Origin: Haloechinothrix sp033042135
GTDB taxonomy: Bacteria > Actinomycetota > Actinomycetes > Mycobacteriales > Pseudonocardiaceae
Assembly: GCF_033042135.1 (NCBI RefSeq)
Contig: NZ_WBXM01000002.1
Location: 248,001 to 312,000 of the forward strand
Direction of reading: 5' to 3'
Length of the DNA: 64,000 nt
Shown here: one piece after another, positions 1-9,638 of the stretch
Position numbering within the stretch: the stretch's first letter is position 1
Layout: each line of letters begins with the position of its first letter
The notes under the pieces: generated by a model
Database searches by the model: none
Told to the model about the DNA's origin: nothing
The model's input: only the letters and a program-made list of their open reading frames with translations
Position numbers and translations under genes: made by a program

Positions 1-1526
1 CGGTACAGCAGGGCGTCGGCTGCTTTCGGGTCGTGTCGTGCGACGGCGACCCCGGCGGTGGCGAGCAGCTGGTGCGCCCGGTCCGGCTGGTGGCGCTCCT
101 CGGCGATGGTAGCGCGGATGGACGCCAGCCGTGCCCCGGCGACCGGGTCGTCGAGATGTTCGGATGCCTGGCTCGCCAGCGTGTCGGCGCGTTCCAGCTG
201 CCCGGCGTCGGCGGCTGCGGCGGCCGCGGCAAGCAGCCTGTTGGCCCGCTGGTGAGCGTCGGTGCTGAGCATGGCGGCGCGTTCGTAGGCTGCGGCGACC
301 GCGCCGTAGCCCGCGCGGGCCCGTGCGTGCTCGGCGGTGGCGTCCAGCTCGGCGGCGACTTCCTCGTCGGGTCCGGTGCTCACCGCGGCCCGGTGCCACG
401 CCCGCCGGTCGGCCTGCTCCGGCTGACGCAGCGCGTCGGCAAGCGCCCGGTGCGCCTCCAATCTGCGCCGCAACGGGGCGTGCTGATAGGCGGCGGTGCG
501 GATCAGCGGGTGCCGGAATGCGAGGGAGCCGTCGACGTAGTGCATGAGATGCTTGCGCTCGGCCGGTTCGAGGTCCTCGAGCGACGCGCCGAACGCTGCG
601 GCGGCGGGCAGGATCACCGACGGGTCGCCGGTGTCGTCGGCTGCGGCGACGGTCAGCAGCGCCTGGGTGGCCTCGGGCAGCGACCGGATCCGCTCCGCGA
701 AGGTGTGCTGGATCCGGCTGCGCGGTGCCTGCGGGCGCACCGCGGGGGAGTACGGCGTGAGCTGTCCCTCCCGCTGCGCGGCAGGCAGTTCCAGCAACGC
801 GAGCGGGTTGCCGTGGGCCTCCTGCAGGATGTGGCTGCGCGCGTGGTGCGGCAGGTCGCCCGCGCACTCGTCCAGCAGCGCCGAGGCCGCGTCCCCGTCC
901 AGTTCGGTGAGCCGGAGTTCGGGCAGCCCGTGCGCGGGGAACGCGGGGGCGTGGAGGTCTCGCGCGGCGAACAGCAGCACGATGCCGTCGGCGTGCAGCC
1001 GTCGCGCGGTGAACATCAACGCCTCGGCGGAGGCGTGGTCGAGCCAGTGCGCGTCGTCGATCAGGCACAGCAGCGGTTGTTCCTCTGCGATGTCGGCCAG
1101 CAGCGTGAGCACCGCCAGACCGATGAGGAACCGGTCGCTGCCTGCGACCGGCGCCATGCCGAGCGCGCCCCGCAGAGCCTGTGCTTGCTTGTCGGGGAGG
1201 GCGTCGAGCCGGTCGAGGTGGCCGCTCAGTAGCAGATGCAGCCCGGCGAACGGCAGCTCGCTCTCGGACTCGACCCCGGCGCCGCGCAGCACCCGCATGT
1301 CGCTGGCGGTGTGGGCGGCGTAGTCGAGGAGGGCGGATTTGCCGATCCCGGCGTCGCCTCGGATGACGAGCGTGGCGCTGTGCCCGTTGCGGGCGCTGGT
1401 CAGCATCGCGTCGATCGTGGCCTGTTCCCGGGAACGTCCGTGGAGCATGGTGGACAGGGTATCGAGGATGATGTCCCGGTACGGGTCGTTCAGCGGATTC
1501 GTCTCGGTGTGGACGTCGGCGAGCAT
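1..1526 (-). CDS. LuxR-family/AAA ATPase transcriptional regulator, N-terminal part (runs off the left edge)
   Basis: Reading the minus strand from an ATG at 1526 gives an open frame to the window edge, about 508 codons. It carries a P-loop (GDAGIGKS, coded near 1340-1365) and a Walker B-like segment (LLCLIDDAHW near 1045-1070), followed by an alanine-rich helical region resembling TPR-like repeats. This is the architecture of large ATP-binding LuxR-type (LAL/MalT-like) regulators, whose C-terminal HTH would lie outside the window. A second in-frame ATG at 1448 (MLHGRSREQ) matches the usual family start equally well; the 1526 start has GAGG about 10 bases upstream. The target genes cannot be told; the adjacent rmlB lies in the same direction upstream. 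The plus-strand frames here are antisense shadows. Confidence 0.8.
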   Translation of the reverse strand, partial: MLADVHTETNPLNDPYRDIILDTLSTMLHGRSREQATIDAMLTSARNGHSATLVIRGDAGIGKSALLDYAAHTASDMRVLRGAGVESESELPFAGLHLLLSGHLDRLDALPDKQAQALRGALGMAPVAGSDRFLIGLAVLTLLADIAEEQPLLCLIDDAHWLDHASAEALMFTARRLHADGIVLLFAARDLHAPAFPAHGLPELRLTELDGDAASALLDECAGDLPHHARSHILQEAHGNPLALLELPAAQREGQLTPYSPAVRPQAPRSRIQHTFAERIRSLPEATQALLTVAAADDTGDPSVILPAAAAFGASLEDLEPAERKHLMHYVDGSLAFRHPLIRTAAYQHAPLRRRLEAHRALADALRQPEQADRRAWHRAAVSTGPDEEVAAELDATAEHARARAGYGAVAAAYERAAMLSTDAHQRANRLLAAAAAAADAGQLERADTLASQASEHLDDPVAGARLASIRATIAEERHQPDRAHQLLATAGVAVARHDPKAADALLY

Positions 1527-1603
1527 GTCTCGGGTCACCTCGTGTTCTCGGTAGGGTTGCGGTCCCGGTCGATGCGGTTGTGGCACGCGGCGCGCCACCG
1601 GGG

Positions 1604-2593
1604 TCAGCGGGTGGTCAGCAGCGGCGCGCGGGTGCGCTGCCACCAGTCGCGGTTCTCGCGGTACCAGGCGACGGTCTCGGCGAGGCCACGAGTGAACGGC
1701 ACGCGAGGGGCGTATCCGAGCTCGGTGCGGATCTTGGTGGTGTCGACGGCGTAGCGGCGGTCGTGGCCCGGGCGGTCCGGCACCGGGGTCACCATGGACC
1801 AGTCCGCGCCGACGCTGTGCAGGATGTGTTCGGTGAGTTCCCGGTTGCTCAACTCGGTGCCGCCGCCGATGTTGTACACCTCGCCCGGCCTGCCGCGCTC
1901 GACGACGAGCTGGATCCCCGCGCAGTGGTCGTCCACATGGAGCCAGTCGCGGATGTTGCCGCCGTCGCCGTACAGCGGGACCGGGTGCCCGTCCAGCAGG
2001 TTGGTGATGAACAGCGGGATGATCTTTTCGGGGTACTGGTACGGCCCGTAGTTGTTGGAGCAGCGGGTGATGCACACCGGGAGCCCATGGGTGCGGTGGA
2101 AGGCGCGGGCGAGCAGGTCGGAGCTGGCTTTGGAGGCCGAGTAGGGGGAGTTCGGCTCCAGCGGGTGGTCCTCTGGCCAATGCCCCTCGTCGAGGCTGCC
2201 GTAGACTTCGTCGGTGGAGACGTGGACGAACTTGCTCACCCCGGAATCGAGCGCGGCGCTGAGTAACGTGTGCGTACCGACGACGTTGGTCGTCACGAAA
2301 TCCGCCGACCCGGTGATGGATCGGTCTACATGGGACTCGGCGGCGAAGTGGACGACGATGTCAGCCTCGCGCACCAGCGGCGCCACGGTGCCCGGGTCGC
2401 GGATGTCGCCGTGTACGAAGCGCAGCCGCCCGTCACCGGCCACCGGGTCGAGGTTGGCGGGGTTACCCGCGTAGGTCAGCGCGTCCAACACGGTGACGGT
2501 CGCGCCGGACGCGGCTGGGTAGGCACCGCTGAGCAGCTGCCGCACGTAGTGCGATCCGATGAATCCCGCGGCTCCGGTGACGAGTAGGTGCAT
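1604..2593 (-). CDS. rmlB: dTDP-glucose 4,6-dehydratase
   Basis: Converts dTDP-glucose to dTDP-4-keto-6-deoxyglucose, the second step to dTDP-L-rhamnose and other deoxyhexoses; cytoplasmic, NAD-dependent extended SDR. The 329-residue product has the N-terminal Rossmann motif GAAGFIG (residues 7-13), the catalytic T127-D128-E129 triplet typical of this dehydratase, and YSASK with Y151/K155. Length is normal for the family. It lies 15 bases downstream of rmlA in the same direction, so the two form an operon. rmlC and rmlD are not in the window, so the final sugar (rhamnose or another deoxysugar) cannot be told from here. Confidence 0.95.
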   Translation of the reverse strand: MHLLVTGAAGFIGSHYVRQLLSGAYPAASGATVTVLDALTYAGNPANLDPVAGDGRLRFVHGDIRDPGTVAPLVREADIVVHFAAESHVDRSITGSADFVTTNVVGTHTLLSAALDSGVSKFVHVSTDEVYGSLDEGHWPEDHPLEPNSPYSASKASSDLLARAFHRTHGLPVCITRCSNNYGPYQYPEKIIPLFITNLLDGHPVPLYGDGGNIRDWLHVDDHCAGIQLVVERGRPGEVYNIGGGTELSNRELTEHILHSVGADWSMVTPVPDRPGHDRRYAVDTTKIRTELGYAPRVPFTRGLAETVAWYRENRDWWQRTRAPLLTTR

Positions 2594-2608
2594 GCGACGG
2601 TGTCCTCC

Positions 2609-3496
2609 TCAGCTGGCCAGGCGTAGTTCCGGTTGGGCGGACAGCTCCATGACGTAGCGTCCGTATCCCGACTTGGCGAGCCGCTCGCCGAGTCGGTAGC
2701 ACTGCTCGTTGTCGATGAAGCCCATGCGCAGCGCGATCTCTTCGAGGCAGGCGATCCGCACCCCCTGACGGTGTTCGAGGATCTGCACGAACTGGGTGGC
2801 TTCCACCAGCGAGTCGTGGGTTCCGGTGTCCAGCCAGGCGAAGCCGCGGCCGAGGTCGACGAGCCGCGCCTTGCCACGCTCCAGGTAGGTCCGGTTGATG
2901 TCGGTGATTTCCAGCTCGCCGCGCGCCGATGGCCGGAGGTGGCGGGCGATGTCGACCACGTCGTTGTCGTAGAAGTACAGCCCGGTGATCGCGCGGTTGG
3001 AGCGCGGCCGTGACGGTTTCTCGTCCAGCGCGATGAGCCGTCCGCTGTCGTCGGTCACCCCCACGCCGTACCGCTCGGGGTCGGGTACCGGGTAGCCGAA
3101 CAGCACGCAGCCGTCGAGGTCGCGGGCGCTGTCGAGCAGCAGCGAGGAGAACCCGTGGCCGTGGAAGATGTTGTCGCCCAGCACCAGCGCGACAGGGTCG
3201 GATCCGATGTGGTCGGCGCCGATGCGGAACGCGTCGGCCAGCCCGCGCGGCTCGTCCTGCTCGGCGTAGTCGATGGAGAGGCCGAGCCATGCGCCGTCGC
3301 CGAGCAGCCTGCGGTAGCCGGGCAGGTCGTCGGGGGAGGAGATCACCAGGATGTCGCGGATCCCGGTCAGCATCAGCACCGACAGCGGGTAGTAGATCAT
3401 CGGCTTGTCGTACACCGGAAGGAGCTGCTTGGACACGCCGAGCGTGATCGGGTGCAGCCGCGTGCCGTTACCCCCGGCCAGGATGATGCCCTTCAT
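2609..3496 (-). CDS. rmlA: Glucose-1-phosphate thymidylyltransferase
   Basis: Makes dTDP-glucose from glucose-1-phosphate and dTTP, feeding the dehydratase encoded immediately downstream. The 295-residue product starts MKGIILAGGNGTRL, the nucleotide-binding signature (residues 6-13), followed by SKQLLPVYDKPM. Normal length for the RmlA/RfbA class. The start at 3496 is chosen because GGAGGAACCGCC precedes the ATG and the family begins at this Met; the frame stays open far upstream but that extension is low-complexity antisense of other genes. First gene of the rmlA-rmlB operon, divergent from the membrane protein at 3767. Confidence 0.95.
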   Translation of the reverse strand: MKGIILAGGNGTRLHPITLGVSKQLLPVYDKPMIYYPLSVLMLTGIRDILVISSPDDLPGYRRLLGDGAWLGLSIDYAEQDEPRGLADAFRIGADHIGSDPVALVLGDNIFHGHGFSSLLLDSARDLDGCVLFGYPVPDPERYGVGVTDDSGRLIALDEKPSRPRSNRAITGLYFYDNDVVDIARHLRPSARGELEITDINRTYLERGKARLVDLGRGFAWLDTGTHDSLVEATQFVQILEHRQGVRIACLEEIALRMGFIDNEQCYRLGERLAKSGYGRYVMELSAQPELRLAS

Positions 3497-3766
3497 GGCG
3501 GTTCCTCCAGCCATAACGAAAGGAAGTGCTGGCAGCAGACTCGTGGGGGGCGATCGAGTCGCGGTCGAGCCCGGCTGTGGCGTGGGGAACCGGTGGGGCT
3601 CGTCGATCAGCACGTCGTGATCACTCGTTGGTATGACTTCGGCTGTCCCGGTGCTGTGCCCGGAATACGCTGATCTTCGTGCGATGATCACCGGTCTCGC
3701 TGGGCGCTCGCGCGTGCGGCCGAGGGGACCGCCACCTGGGGTGGCGTCTGATGAGGAGGTACAGCG
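3497..3766. promoter_or_regulatory. Divergent intergenic region rmlA / membrane protein
   Basis: 270 bases without a credible gene between two divergently transcribed genes; it must hold the promoters of both. The rmlA side ends with GGAGG close to its ATG, the plus-strand side with GAGGAGGTACAGCG before ATG 3767. I see no clear -10/-35 pair or palindrome. Confidence 0.4.
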
Positions 3767-4729
3767 ATGACAACTCCGACCACATCGACGTCCCCGCCAC
3801 CGGCTGGCGAGGGCACGAGCACGACGCGGGTCGCACGGTCCGGGCGGGTGGTGGCGGGCAGTGTCCTGGCCGGGCTCGTGCTGGCCGTGCTGTGGTCCCA
3901 TGTGTTCGTCGACCAGGTGATCGCGGGCGGTATCGCGAACCCGGTGTTCGGCGGTGACATCGCCGAGATCGCGATCACCGGCACGGGCATGGCGGTGGCT
4001 TTCGCGTTCATGACCGGGGTGGCTGGCATGTTCACCGCGTGCAACATCGCGGTGTTCAGCGCGCTGGCGCCGATGAGCGCGTCGCGGCAATCCGCAGCGC
4101 ACCGCGTCGCGGTGCTGTTGCGACCGATGGGCTGGCTGCTGCTCGGCGCGGTGCTCGTCGCAGGGCTGTACGGCGCGGTCGGTGTGTTCGTCGGTGACGT
4201 TTCGCCGCAGCTGTCCGAGGCCAGGCTCGGCGATCCGGAGACCGGGCTGCCGGTGCGCCTGGTGCAGGCCGCGGTCGTGTTCGGGCTGATCGGCGCGATC
4301 ATGGTGTGGCGGGGGCTCGCCTATGTCGGCAGGGCACCGAACCCGCTGGCCGGGGTGTTCGCCAGGCGCCCGGCTGCCGAGATGCTCTTCCTCGGCGGGC
4401 TGATCGGCGCGTTCCTGATCGGCAGGCCGTTCCCGCCGTTTCGCACCTTGTACGCCTACGCGGCCGAGACCAGTAACCCGTTGCTGGGTTTCGTGACGTT
4501 CGCGTTGCAGTCGGCGGGCAACGTCCTCGGCGTGGCGGTGATCTTCCTGCTCGTGGTGGTGGCGTCCCGGGGGCGGTTCCAGAACTGGCTGATGGCGACG
4601 CCAGGGCGTGCCGAGCGCTTCGCGGCGGCTGCGTTCCTGGTGGTCGGTACCTTCTTCCTCGCCTACTGGGTGCTCAAGATGGGCTACCGCGCGGATGTGA
4701 TGTGGTGGCCCACGTTGCCGTACCACTGA
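3767..4729 (+). CDS. Polytopic membrane protein, possibly CcdA/DsbD-like
   Basis: 320 residues with about seven to eight hydrophobic segments (first at about residues 27-50; others near 68-95, 118-145, 162-182, 200-220, 240-270, 290-310). A 25-residue Ser/Thr/Pro-rich cytoplasmic tail precedes the first helix. The segment FMTGVAGMFTACNIAVFSAL has a Cys and small-residue pattern reminiscent of the CcdA/DsbD thiol-disulfide transporter fold, but the paired cysteines of that family are not evident, so the link is weak. Strong RBS (GAGGAGG) before ATG 3767. Stands alone between rmlA (divergent) and the FAD oxidase (convergent). Function unknown. Confidence 0.7.
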   Translation: MTTPTTSTSPPPAGEGTSTTRVARSGRVVAGSVLAGLVLAVLWSHVFVDQVIAGGIANPVFGGDIAEIAITGTGMAVAFAFMTGVAGMFTACNIAVFSALAPMSASRQSAAHRVAVLLRPMGWLLLGAVLVAGLYGAVGVFVGDVSPQLSEARLGDPETGLPVRLVQAAVVFGLIGAIMVWRGLAYVGRAPNPLAGVFARRPAAEMLFLGGLIGAFLIGRPFPPFRTLYAYAAETSNPLLGFVTFALQSAGNVLGVAVIFLLVVVASRGRFQNWLMATPGRAERFAAAAFLVVGTFFLAYWVLKMGYRADVMWWPTLPYH

Positions 4730-4758
4730 GTGTGTCCGTCCGGCGGCGCGGTGGCGTG

Positions 4759-6354
4759 CTAGTCGATCAGCACGCCGGGGTTGAGCACCCCGCGCGGGTC
4801 GAGCGCGTGCTTGGCCGAGCGGAGCGCGGAGGCGAACGGTTCGGGGCGCTGCCGGTCGTACCACCGCCGGTGGTCCCTGCCGACGGCGTGGTGGTGGGTG
4901 ATGGTGGCACGGTGGGCGTGCAGGATGTCGCCAGCGGCGGCCTTGATCTCGTCCCACATGGCGACCTCGGATCCCCGGCGGCCAGCGGCGATCACTGTGA
5001 AGTACGGGGCGGGGCCGTCCGGGTAGACGTGGGTGAGCCGGCAGGTGATCAGCCCGTCGGCGCCGGTGACGTCCCGGATCGCCGCGCCCAGCTGGGAGCG
5101 CACGGCCTCGTAGAGCGGCAGCGCGGCGTTCCAGGTGCAGGCCGTTTCGAAGGTCTCCACGATGGCGCTCATCCTGGCCAGCCCGTCCCGCAGGTAGGGC
5201 ATGCGCAGGAACGCCGAGCGCCACGACCGCACGGCGGCGTCACCGTCCTCGCCGTCGCTGGACTGTCGCCCGGTCCCGCCTGCCGGGTGGGGTGTCCCGC
5301 CGTGCTCAGTGGCCAGTGCCACGGCGGCCGCCAGCGTGTCGTCCACCGGGTAGTGGGCGGATTCGCAGCCGAGCACCAGCACGCTGGCCGAGCCGTCGGA
5401 TGCGCTGGACAGCTGGGCTTCTGCGGGGTCGAGCAGCCGGCAGTTGCTGGGGTGTAATCCGGATTGGGCGATGGCGCGCACCGCCCGCAGCGCGCGGTCG
5501 AACTCGCCGAACATCACCGACGTCGACGCCGTATACTGTGGACGGTCCTGGATGCGCATCCAAGCTTCGGTGATCACGCCGAGCGCGCCCTCCGAGCCAA
5601 GGAACAACCGGTCAGGGGAAGGGCCCGCGCCGGAGGCGGGCAACCGCCACGACTCCCCGGTCCCCGAGGGCGTGACCACCCGCATCGACTGGACGAAGTC
5701 GTCGATGTGCGTGTGCAGCGTGGCGTAGTGCCCGCCTGCGCGGGTGGCCAGCCAGCCGCCGAGGGTGGAGAACTCGAAGCTCTGCGGGAAGTGGCGCAGC
5801 GTGTAGCCGTGGGGGCGCAGCTGGTCCTCCAGCTCGGGGCCGAACGCCCCGCCCTGGATGCGGGCGGCGCGGCTGACCGGGTCGATCTCCAGCACCCGGT
5901 CGAGCGCGGAGGTGTCCAGCGAGATCACCGCGCTGTGCCCCCGGTCGCGGTACTCCACACCGCCGACCACCGAGGTGCCGCCGCCGTAGGGGATGACCGC
6001 GTAGCCGTTGGACATGGCCCAGTCCAGCAGCTCGACGACATCGAACTCGGTGCGGGGGAACGCCACCAGGTCGGGTGGGTGGTCGAGGCGGCGGTGCAGC
6101 GCCCGCATCACGTCCCGGTAGGCCTGCCCGTAGGTGTGGGCGGCACGCGCCTCCGGATCGGCCGAGCACAGGTGTTCCAGCGAGGTGGGTGGCCGGATCC
6201 GGCTCGGCGGCAGCTGCAGTTCGGCGACCTCCGGCACTGGGATGGGAGATTCCGGCAGGCCCGGGACCAGGGAGGCCAGCTCGACACACTCGACGTTCGA
6301 CAGCGCCTCGTCGCGCCAGCCCCAGCCCCACCAGGTTCGTTCGCGTGCGCTCAC
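4759..6354 (-). CDS. FAD-linked oxidase, alkyldihydroxyacetonephosphate-synthase-like
   Basis: 531 residues of the vanillyl-alcohol oxidase/PCMH FAD-binding type. The FAD-binding half contains PYGGGTSVVGGVE, then the FSTLGGWLATRAGGHYATLH stretch and FLGSEGALGVIT, all hallmarks of the AGPS/D-lactate dehydrogenase superfamily. The C-terminus has HHHAVGRDHRRWYDRQ and ends with LDPRGVLNPGVL, closely AGPS-like. In eukaryotes AGPS makes ether lipids; the bacterial homologues' substrate is generally unknown. GTG 6354 is chosen because it is followed by the AGPS-like W-GWGW segment; the frame upstream to 6504 is Arg-rich and not family-like. Downstream of galK, same strand, 49-base gap, possibly co-transcribed. 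Confidence 0.85.
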   Translation of the reverse strand: MSARERTWWGWGWRDEALSNVECVELASLVPGLPESPIPVPEVAELQLPPSRIRPPTSLEHLCSADPEARAAHTYGQAYRDVMRALHRRLDHPPDLVAFPRTEFDVVELLDWAMSNGYAVIPYGGGTSVVGGVEYRDRGHSAVISLDTSALDRVLEIDPVSRAARIQGGAFGPELEDQLRPHGYTLRHFPQSFEFSTLGGWLATRAGGHYATLHTHIDDFVQSMRVVTPSGTGESWRLPASGAGPSPDRLFLGSEGALGVITEAWMRIQDRPQYTASTSVMFGEFDRALRAVRAIAQSGLHPSNCRLLDPAEAQLSSASDGSASVLVLGCESAHYPVDDTLAAAVALATEHGGTPHPAGGTGRQSSDGEDGDAAVRSWRSAFLRMPYLRDGLARMSAIVETFETACTWNAALPLYEAVRSQLGAAIRDVTGADGLITCRLTHVYPDGPAPYFTVIAAGRRGSEVAMWDEIKAAAGDILHAHRATITHHHAVGRDHRRWYDRQRPEPFASALRSAKHALDPRGVLNPGVLID

Positions 6355-6403
6355 CCGGGCAACGGTATCGCGTGTCGGCGCTCGGCACAGCTCGCTCGCG
6401 CCG

Positions 6404-7624
6404 TCACCGTAGCCGCTGCGCGGGCCCGGCAGGCTCGGCAAGCAGGAACCGCGGCCGGTGCCAGTCGCGCGCGGTGAACGCCTCGTCGACGGCCACCGCC
6501 ACATCCGACAGGTGATCGTCGTCGACCAGCGCGATCGCCGACCCGCCGAACCCGCCGCCGGTCATGCGCGCGCCGTCGGCGCCTGCCTCGCGCGCGGCGG
6601 CCACGGCGGTGTCGAGCTCGGCGCAGGACACGGCGAAGTCCTCGCGCAGCGAGGTGTGCGAGGCGTCCAGCAGCTCCCCGAGGGTGAACCAGTCGCCGGT
6701 GACCAGCACCTGCCGGGCCTGGTCGGTGCGGTGCTGCTCGGTGGCCACGTGCCGCAGCCTGCCGCGCAGGCCGGTGTCACCGAGGGTGGGCAACGCCGTG
6801 CCAAGATCGGTGACCTCCCGCAGGCGGGTGACGCCGAGCTCAGCCGCGACGGCGTCGCACTCCTCCCGCCTGCTGCTATACCGCCCGTCGATCAGCGCGT
6901 GCCGCACTCGCGTGTCGATCACCAGTAGCCTGCGGTCGCCGGGCGGCCACGGCAGCGGCGTGGCGGTGCCCGACGCGCAATCCAGGTGCAGCACCGAGCC
7001 CGCCTCGGCCAACAACGCCACCGTCTGGTCCATCCCCCCGGTCGGCGCGCCCGCCACCTCCTGCTCGGCGCGGACGCACGCCTGGGCCAGCCGCCGCCTG
7101 CCGTCGCTGTCGGTGGGAAGGTGCAACACCTCGGCCAGCGCCAGCGCGAGAGCGGTTTCCAGCGCGGCCGAGCTGGCCAGACCCGCGCCGGTGGGCACCC
7201 GGCTGTCGATGAGGACGTCGACGCCGGGCACATCGTTGGCCTCCGCGCCCAGCGCCCACAGCACACCGGCGGCGTAGGCGGGCCAGCCCCGCACCTCACC
7301 AGGGCGGCAGTGGTCCAGCGTGCCGAACCACGGCTCCGGCCGCTGCTTGCTGGACAGCTGCACCGTGTCGTCGTCACGCGGGCGCAACGCGACGAACGTG
7401 CGGTGCGGCAACGCCAGCGGCAGACAACACCCGCCGTTGTAATCCAGGTGCTCACCGATGAGGTTCACCCGGCCAGGAGCGGCGTGCACCGACACGGGCG
7501 GATCGCCGAACCGGCTGGTGAAGTCGTCAACCAGCTCGGCAGCCAAGGTGTCGGGATCGCCCGGCGCGAGCCACGAGACCGCGGCAGCAGTCGCAGGAGG
7601 TGGGCGTTGCTGCTCAGCGGTCAT
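6404..7624 (-). CDS. galK: Galactokinase
   Basis: Phosphorylates galactose to galactose-1-phosphate (Leloir pathway). The 406-residue GHMP kinase shows the galactokinase signature GRVNLIGEHLDYNGG (residues 51-65), the ATP-binding motif PTGAGLASSAALE (144-156) and the C-terminal GHMP motif MTGGGFGGSAIAL. The start at ATG 7624 (MTAEQQ) gives the usual family length; 32 extra upstream codons are Pro/Arg-rich and lack an RBS. galT and galE are not next to it. Its promoter must lie in 7625-7815, back-to-back with the leader of CRISPR array 1. Confidence 0.95.
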   Translation of the reverse strand: MTAEQQRPPPATAAAVSWLAPGDPDTLAAELVDDFTSRFGDPPVSVHAAPGRVNLIGEHLDYNGGCCLPLALPHRTFVALRPRDDDTVQLSSKQRPEPWFGTLDHCRPGEVRGWPAYAAGVLWALGAEANDVPGVDVLIDSRVPTGAGLASSAALETALALALAEVLHLPTDSDGRRRLAQACVRAEQEVAGAPTGGMDQTVALLAEAGSVLHLDCASGTATPLPWPPGDRRLLVIDTRVRHALIDGRYSSRREECDAVAAELGVTRLREVTDLGTALPTLGDTGLRGRLRHVATEQHRTDQARQVLVTGDWFTLGELLDASHTSLREDFAVSCAELDTAVAAAREAGADGARMTGGGFGGSAIALVDDDHLSDVAVAVDEAFTARDWHRPRFLLAEPAGPAQRLR

Positions 7625-7815
7625 GGCGGACAGTGTCGCAGGGATCATGCGAAAGGGGGAGGGGTGAGCGAGCGGCGGAGGAATCGGTGGTGCGGCGCGG
7701 CGGGCGACACGACTGAGCATCGCCTGTAGTCGAGTACCGTGGTGCTACGCCGTATGGATGGGGTCGAGGTCATGCGCAACACCGAAGGAATCGATTCAGC
7801 ACCGTGCTTGCCGTA
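7625..7815. other. Intergenic region between galK and the array 1 leader
   Basis: No credible gene; presumably contains the galK promoter (minus strand). No distinctive repeat seen. With the leader that follows, the gene-free stretch before the first CRISPR repeat is about 360 bases. Confidence 0.4.
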
Positions 7816-7983
7816 TGCGAGCGGTGAAGTTCAGGCTCTCACCCCGGGGAGCGCTCGCATGCAGGTCACAGCCATACGCGCCGGTGTGCGCAGGGTGGAG
7901 AAGCGGACTCGGCACCGGCGGCATGGCCACCGCTCGCAGGATGCTGTATTCTTGCAGGTCACACGGCCCGCATTTGGCGAGCC
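7816..7983 (+). promoter_or_regulatory. CRISPR array 1 leader
   Basis: Three blocks are shared with the leader of array 2 at exactly the same distance from the first repeat: TGCGAGCGGT (7816-7825, 168 bases upstream), ACCCCGGGGAG followed by GCTCGCATGCAG (from 7841, 143 bases upstream) and ACCGCTCGCA (7929-7938, ending 46 bases upstream). The first and last blocks are exact reverse complements. A -10-like TATTCT (7947-7952) sits 37 bases before the repeat, the same place as TATCGT in array 2, then GGTCACA is shared. This is what a leader needed for adaptation and transcription should look like. Confidence 0.8.
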
Positions 7984-9638
7984 GTGACTCCCGCCTTCCC
8001 GGCGGGACTCCATTGCGGCTGTTTGAACGCCGCGAACCACTGCGCGATCACTCGATTGTGACTCCCGCCTTCCCGGCGGGACTCCATTGCGGCCAGCGCG
8101 ACAGAGGTTGCAAGGCAACGCTGGAGAATCGTGACTCCCGCCTTCCCGGCGGGACTCCATTGCGGCACCTCCGAGTCCGAGGCGTCGTCGTCGCCGGTCG
8201 GGGTGACTCCCGCCTTCCCGGCGGGACTCCATTGCGGCCTTCGGTGGGCGGAGGACTACAGCCCCCAACTGGCTGAGGTGACTCCCGCCTTCCCGGCGGG
8301 ACTCCATTGCGGCTCCGGTACCATCCGCAGGCTCCGGACGGTCTGGACTAGTGACTCCCGCCTTCCCGGCGGGACTCCATTGCGGCATCCCGCTCGATCG
8401 CCGCTAAGAGCAGGTCCCGGTAGGTGACTCCCGCCTTCCCGGCGGGACTCCATTGCGGCGTCACAGCTGACCTGTAGGCATCCACATCCGCCTCGTGACT
8501 CCCGCCTTCCCGGCGGGACTCCATTGCGGCGGTAGAACCCTGAAAGGGTTCACGATTTTCCCGGAAAGTGACTCCCGCCTTCCCGGCGGGACTCCATTGC
8601 GGCCAATTGGCGGTCTACGCGGAGGGGGTCAGGGATAACCTTGTGACTCCCGCCTTCCCGGCGGGACTCCATTGCGGCCTTTTCTTCTAGACGTACCTGG
8701 AGCTGACGCCACTCCTCGTGACTCCCGCCTTCCCGGCGGGACTCCATTGCGGCCGCGAGACAGCACGTTTCTTATTTGCTCAAGGTGCTCTTGTGACTCC
8801 CGCCTTCCCGGCGGGACTCCATTGCGGCCGGCCATCAGGCCCTGGAGCTGACAGAGGATGAGGCCACGTGACTCCCGCCTTCCCGGCGGGACTCCATTGC
8901 GGCCCCGGACACGTGCTTACTCGGGCAGGTATACGGCGACGTGACTCCCGCCTTCCCGGCGGGACTCCATTGCGGCCGGGAGACAGCGGACGTGGTGCAG
9001 GCCGCCGAGGCTGTCGGGTGACTCCCGCCTTCCCGGCGGGACTCCATTGCGGCCTTTGAGTCTCGTACCGAGCGCACGCGCTTTCGGAGCCGTGACTCCC
9101 GCCTTCCCGGCGGGACTCCATTGCGGCGCGCCGTCCAGCCACGCTTCCTCAGCCTCACCGATCGGTGACTCCCGCCTTCCCGGCGGGACTCCATTGCGGC
9201 AGCAACGGCACCGAGGGGTACGCGTGGATGGCGAACGTGACTCCCGCCTTCCCGGCGGGACTCCATTGCGGCATGTTTAATGTAGACTCACGCGCTCGGA
9301 GCAGAAAACGTGACTCCCGCCTTCCCGGCGGGACTCCATTGCGGCATGTTGGATCAGGGTCACCCACCTGTACATCTTCAAGTGACTCCCGCCTTCCCGG
9401 CGGGACTCCATTGCGGCAATCTCGCTGTCGATCCCGAGCACGCGAGCGATGCGTGTGACTCCCGCCTTCCCGGCGGGACTCCATTGCGGCCGTAGCGCGC
9501 TGTGGGTGACGCGGTAGCCGCTGTCGTGGAGGTGACTCCCGCCTTCCCGGCGGGACTCCATTGCGGCATCTGCCACATGACCTGGCACCGGTAGTAGACG
9601 GGGTGACTCCCGCCTTCCCGGCGGGACTCCATTGTGGC
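7984..9638 (+). CRISPR. CRISPR array 1: 23 repeats, 22 spacers
   Basis: Each 36-base repeat starts GTGACTCCCGCC, has the loop TTCCC, then GGCGGGACTCCATTGCGGC. CCCGCC/GGCGGG form a 6-bp stem around the 5-base loop. Spacers are 35-41 bases (mostly 36-39), all different by eye. The last repeat (9603-9638) has ATTGTGGC instead of ATTGCGGC, so the degenerate, leader-distal end is on the right and the leader is on the left. The repeat differs from that of array 2 at only two loop bases. The array sits next to the type III-D/SAVED side of the island; there is no cas1-cas2 here. Frames reading MESRREGGSH-like peptides through it are artefacts of the repeat. Confidence 0.99.

Noticed and set aside
3767..4729. 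Assignment of the membrane protein as CcdA
   Set aside because: The characteristic paired cysteines are not evident, so it was kept as a membrane protein of unknown function.
2609..5224. A very long minus-strand open frame extending rmlA far upstream
   Set aside because: RmlA starts at 3496 with a good RBS and family N-terminus. The extension is antisense to the membrane protein and is compositionally biased.
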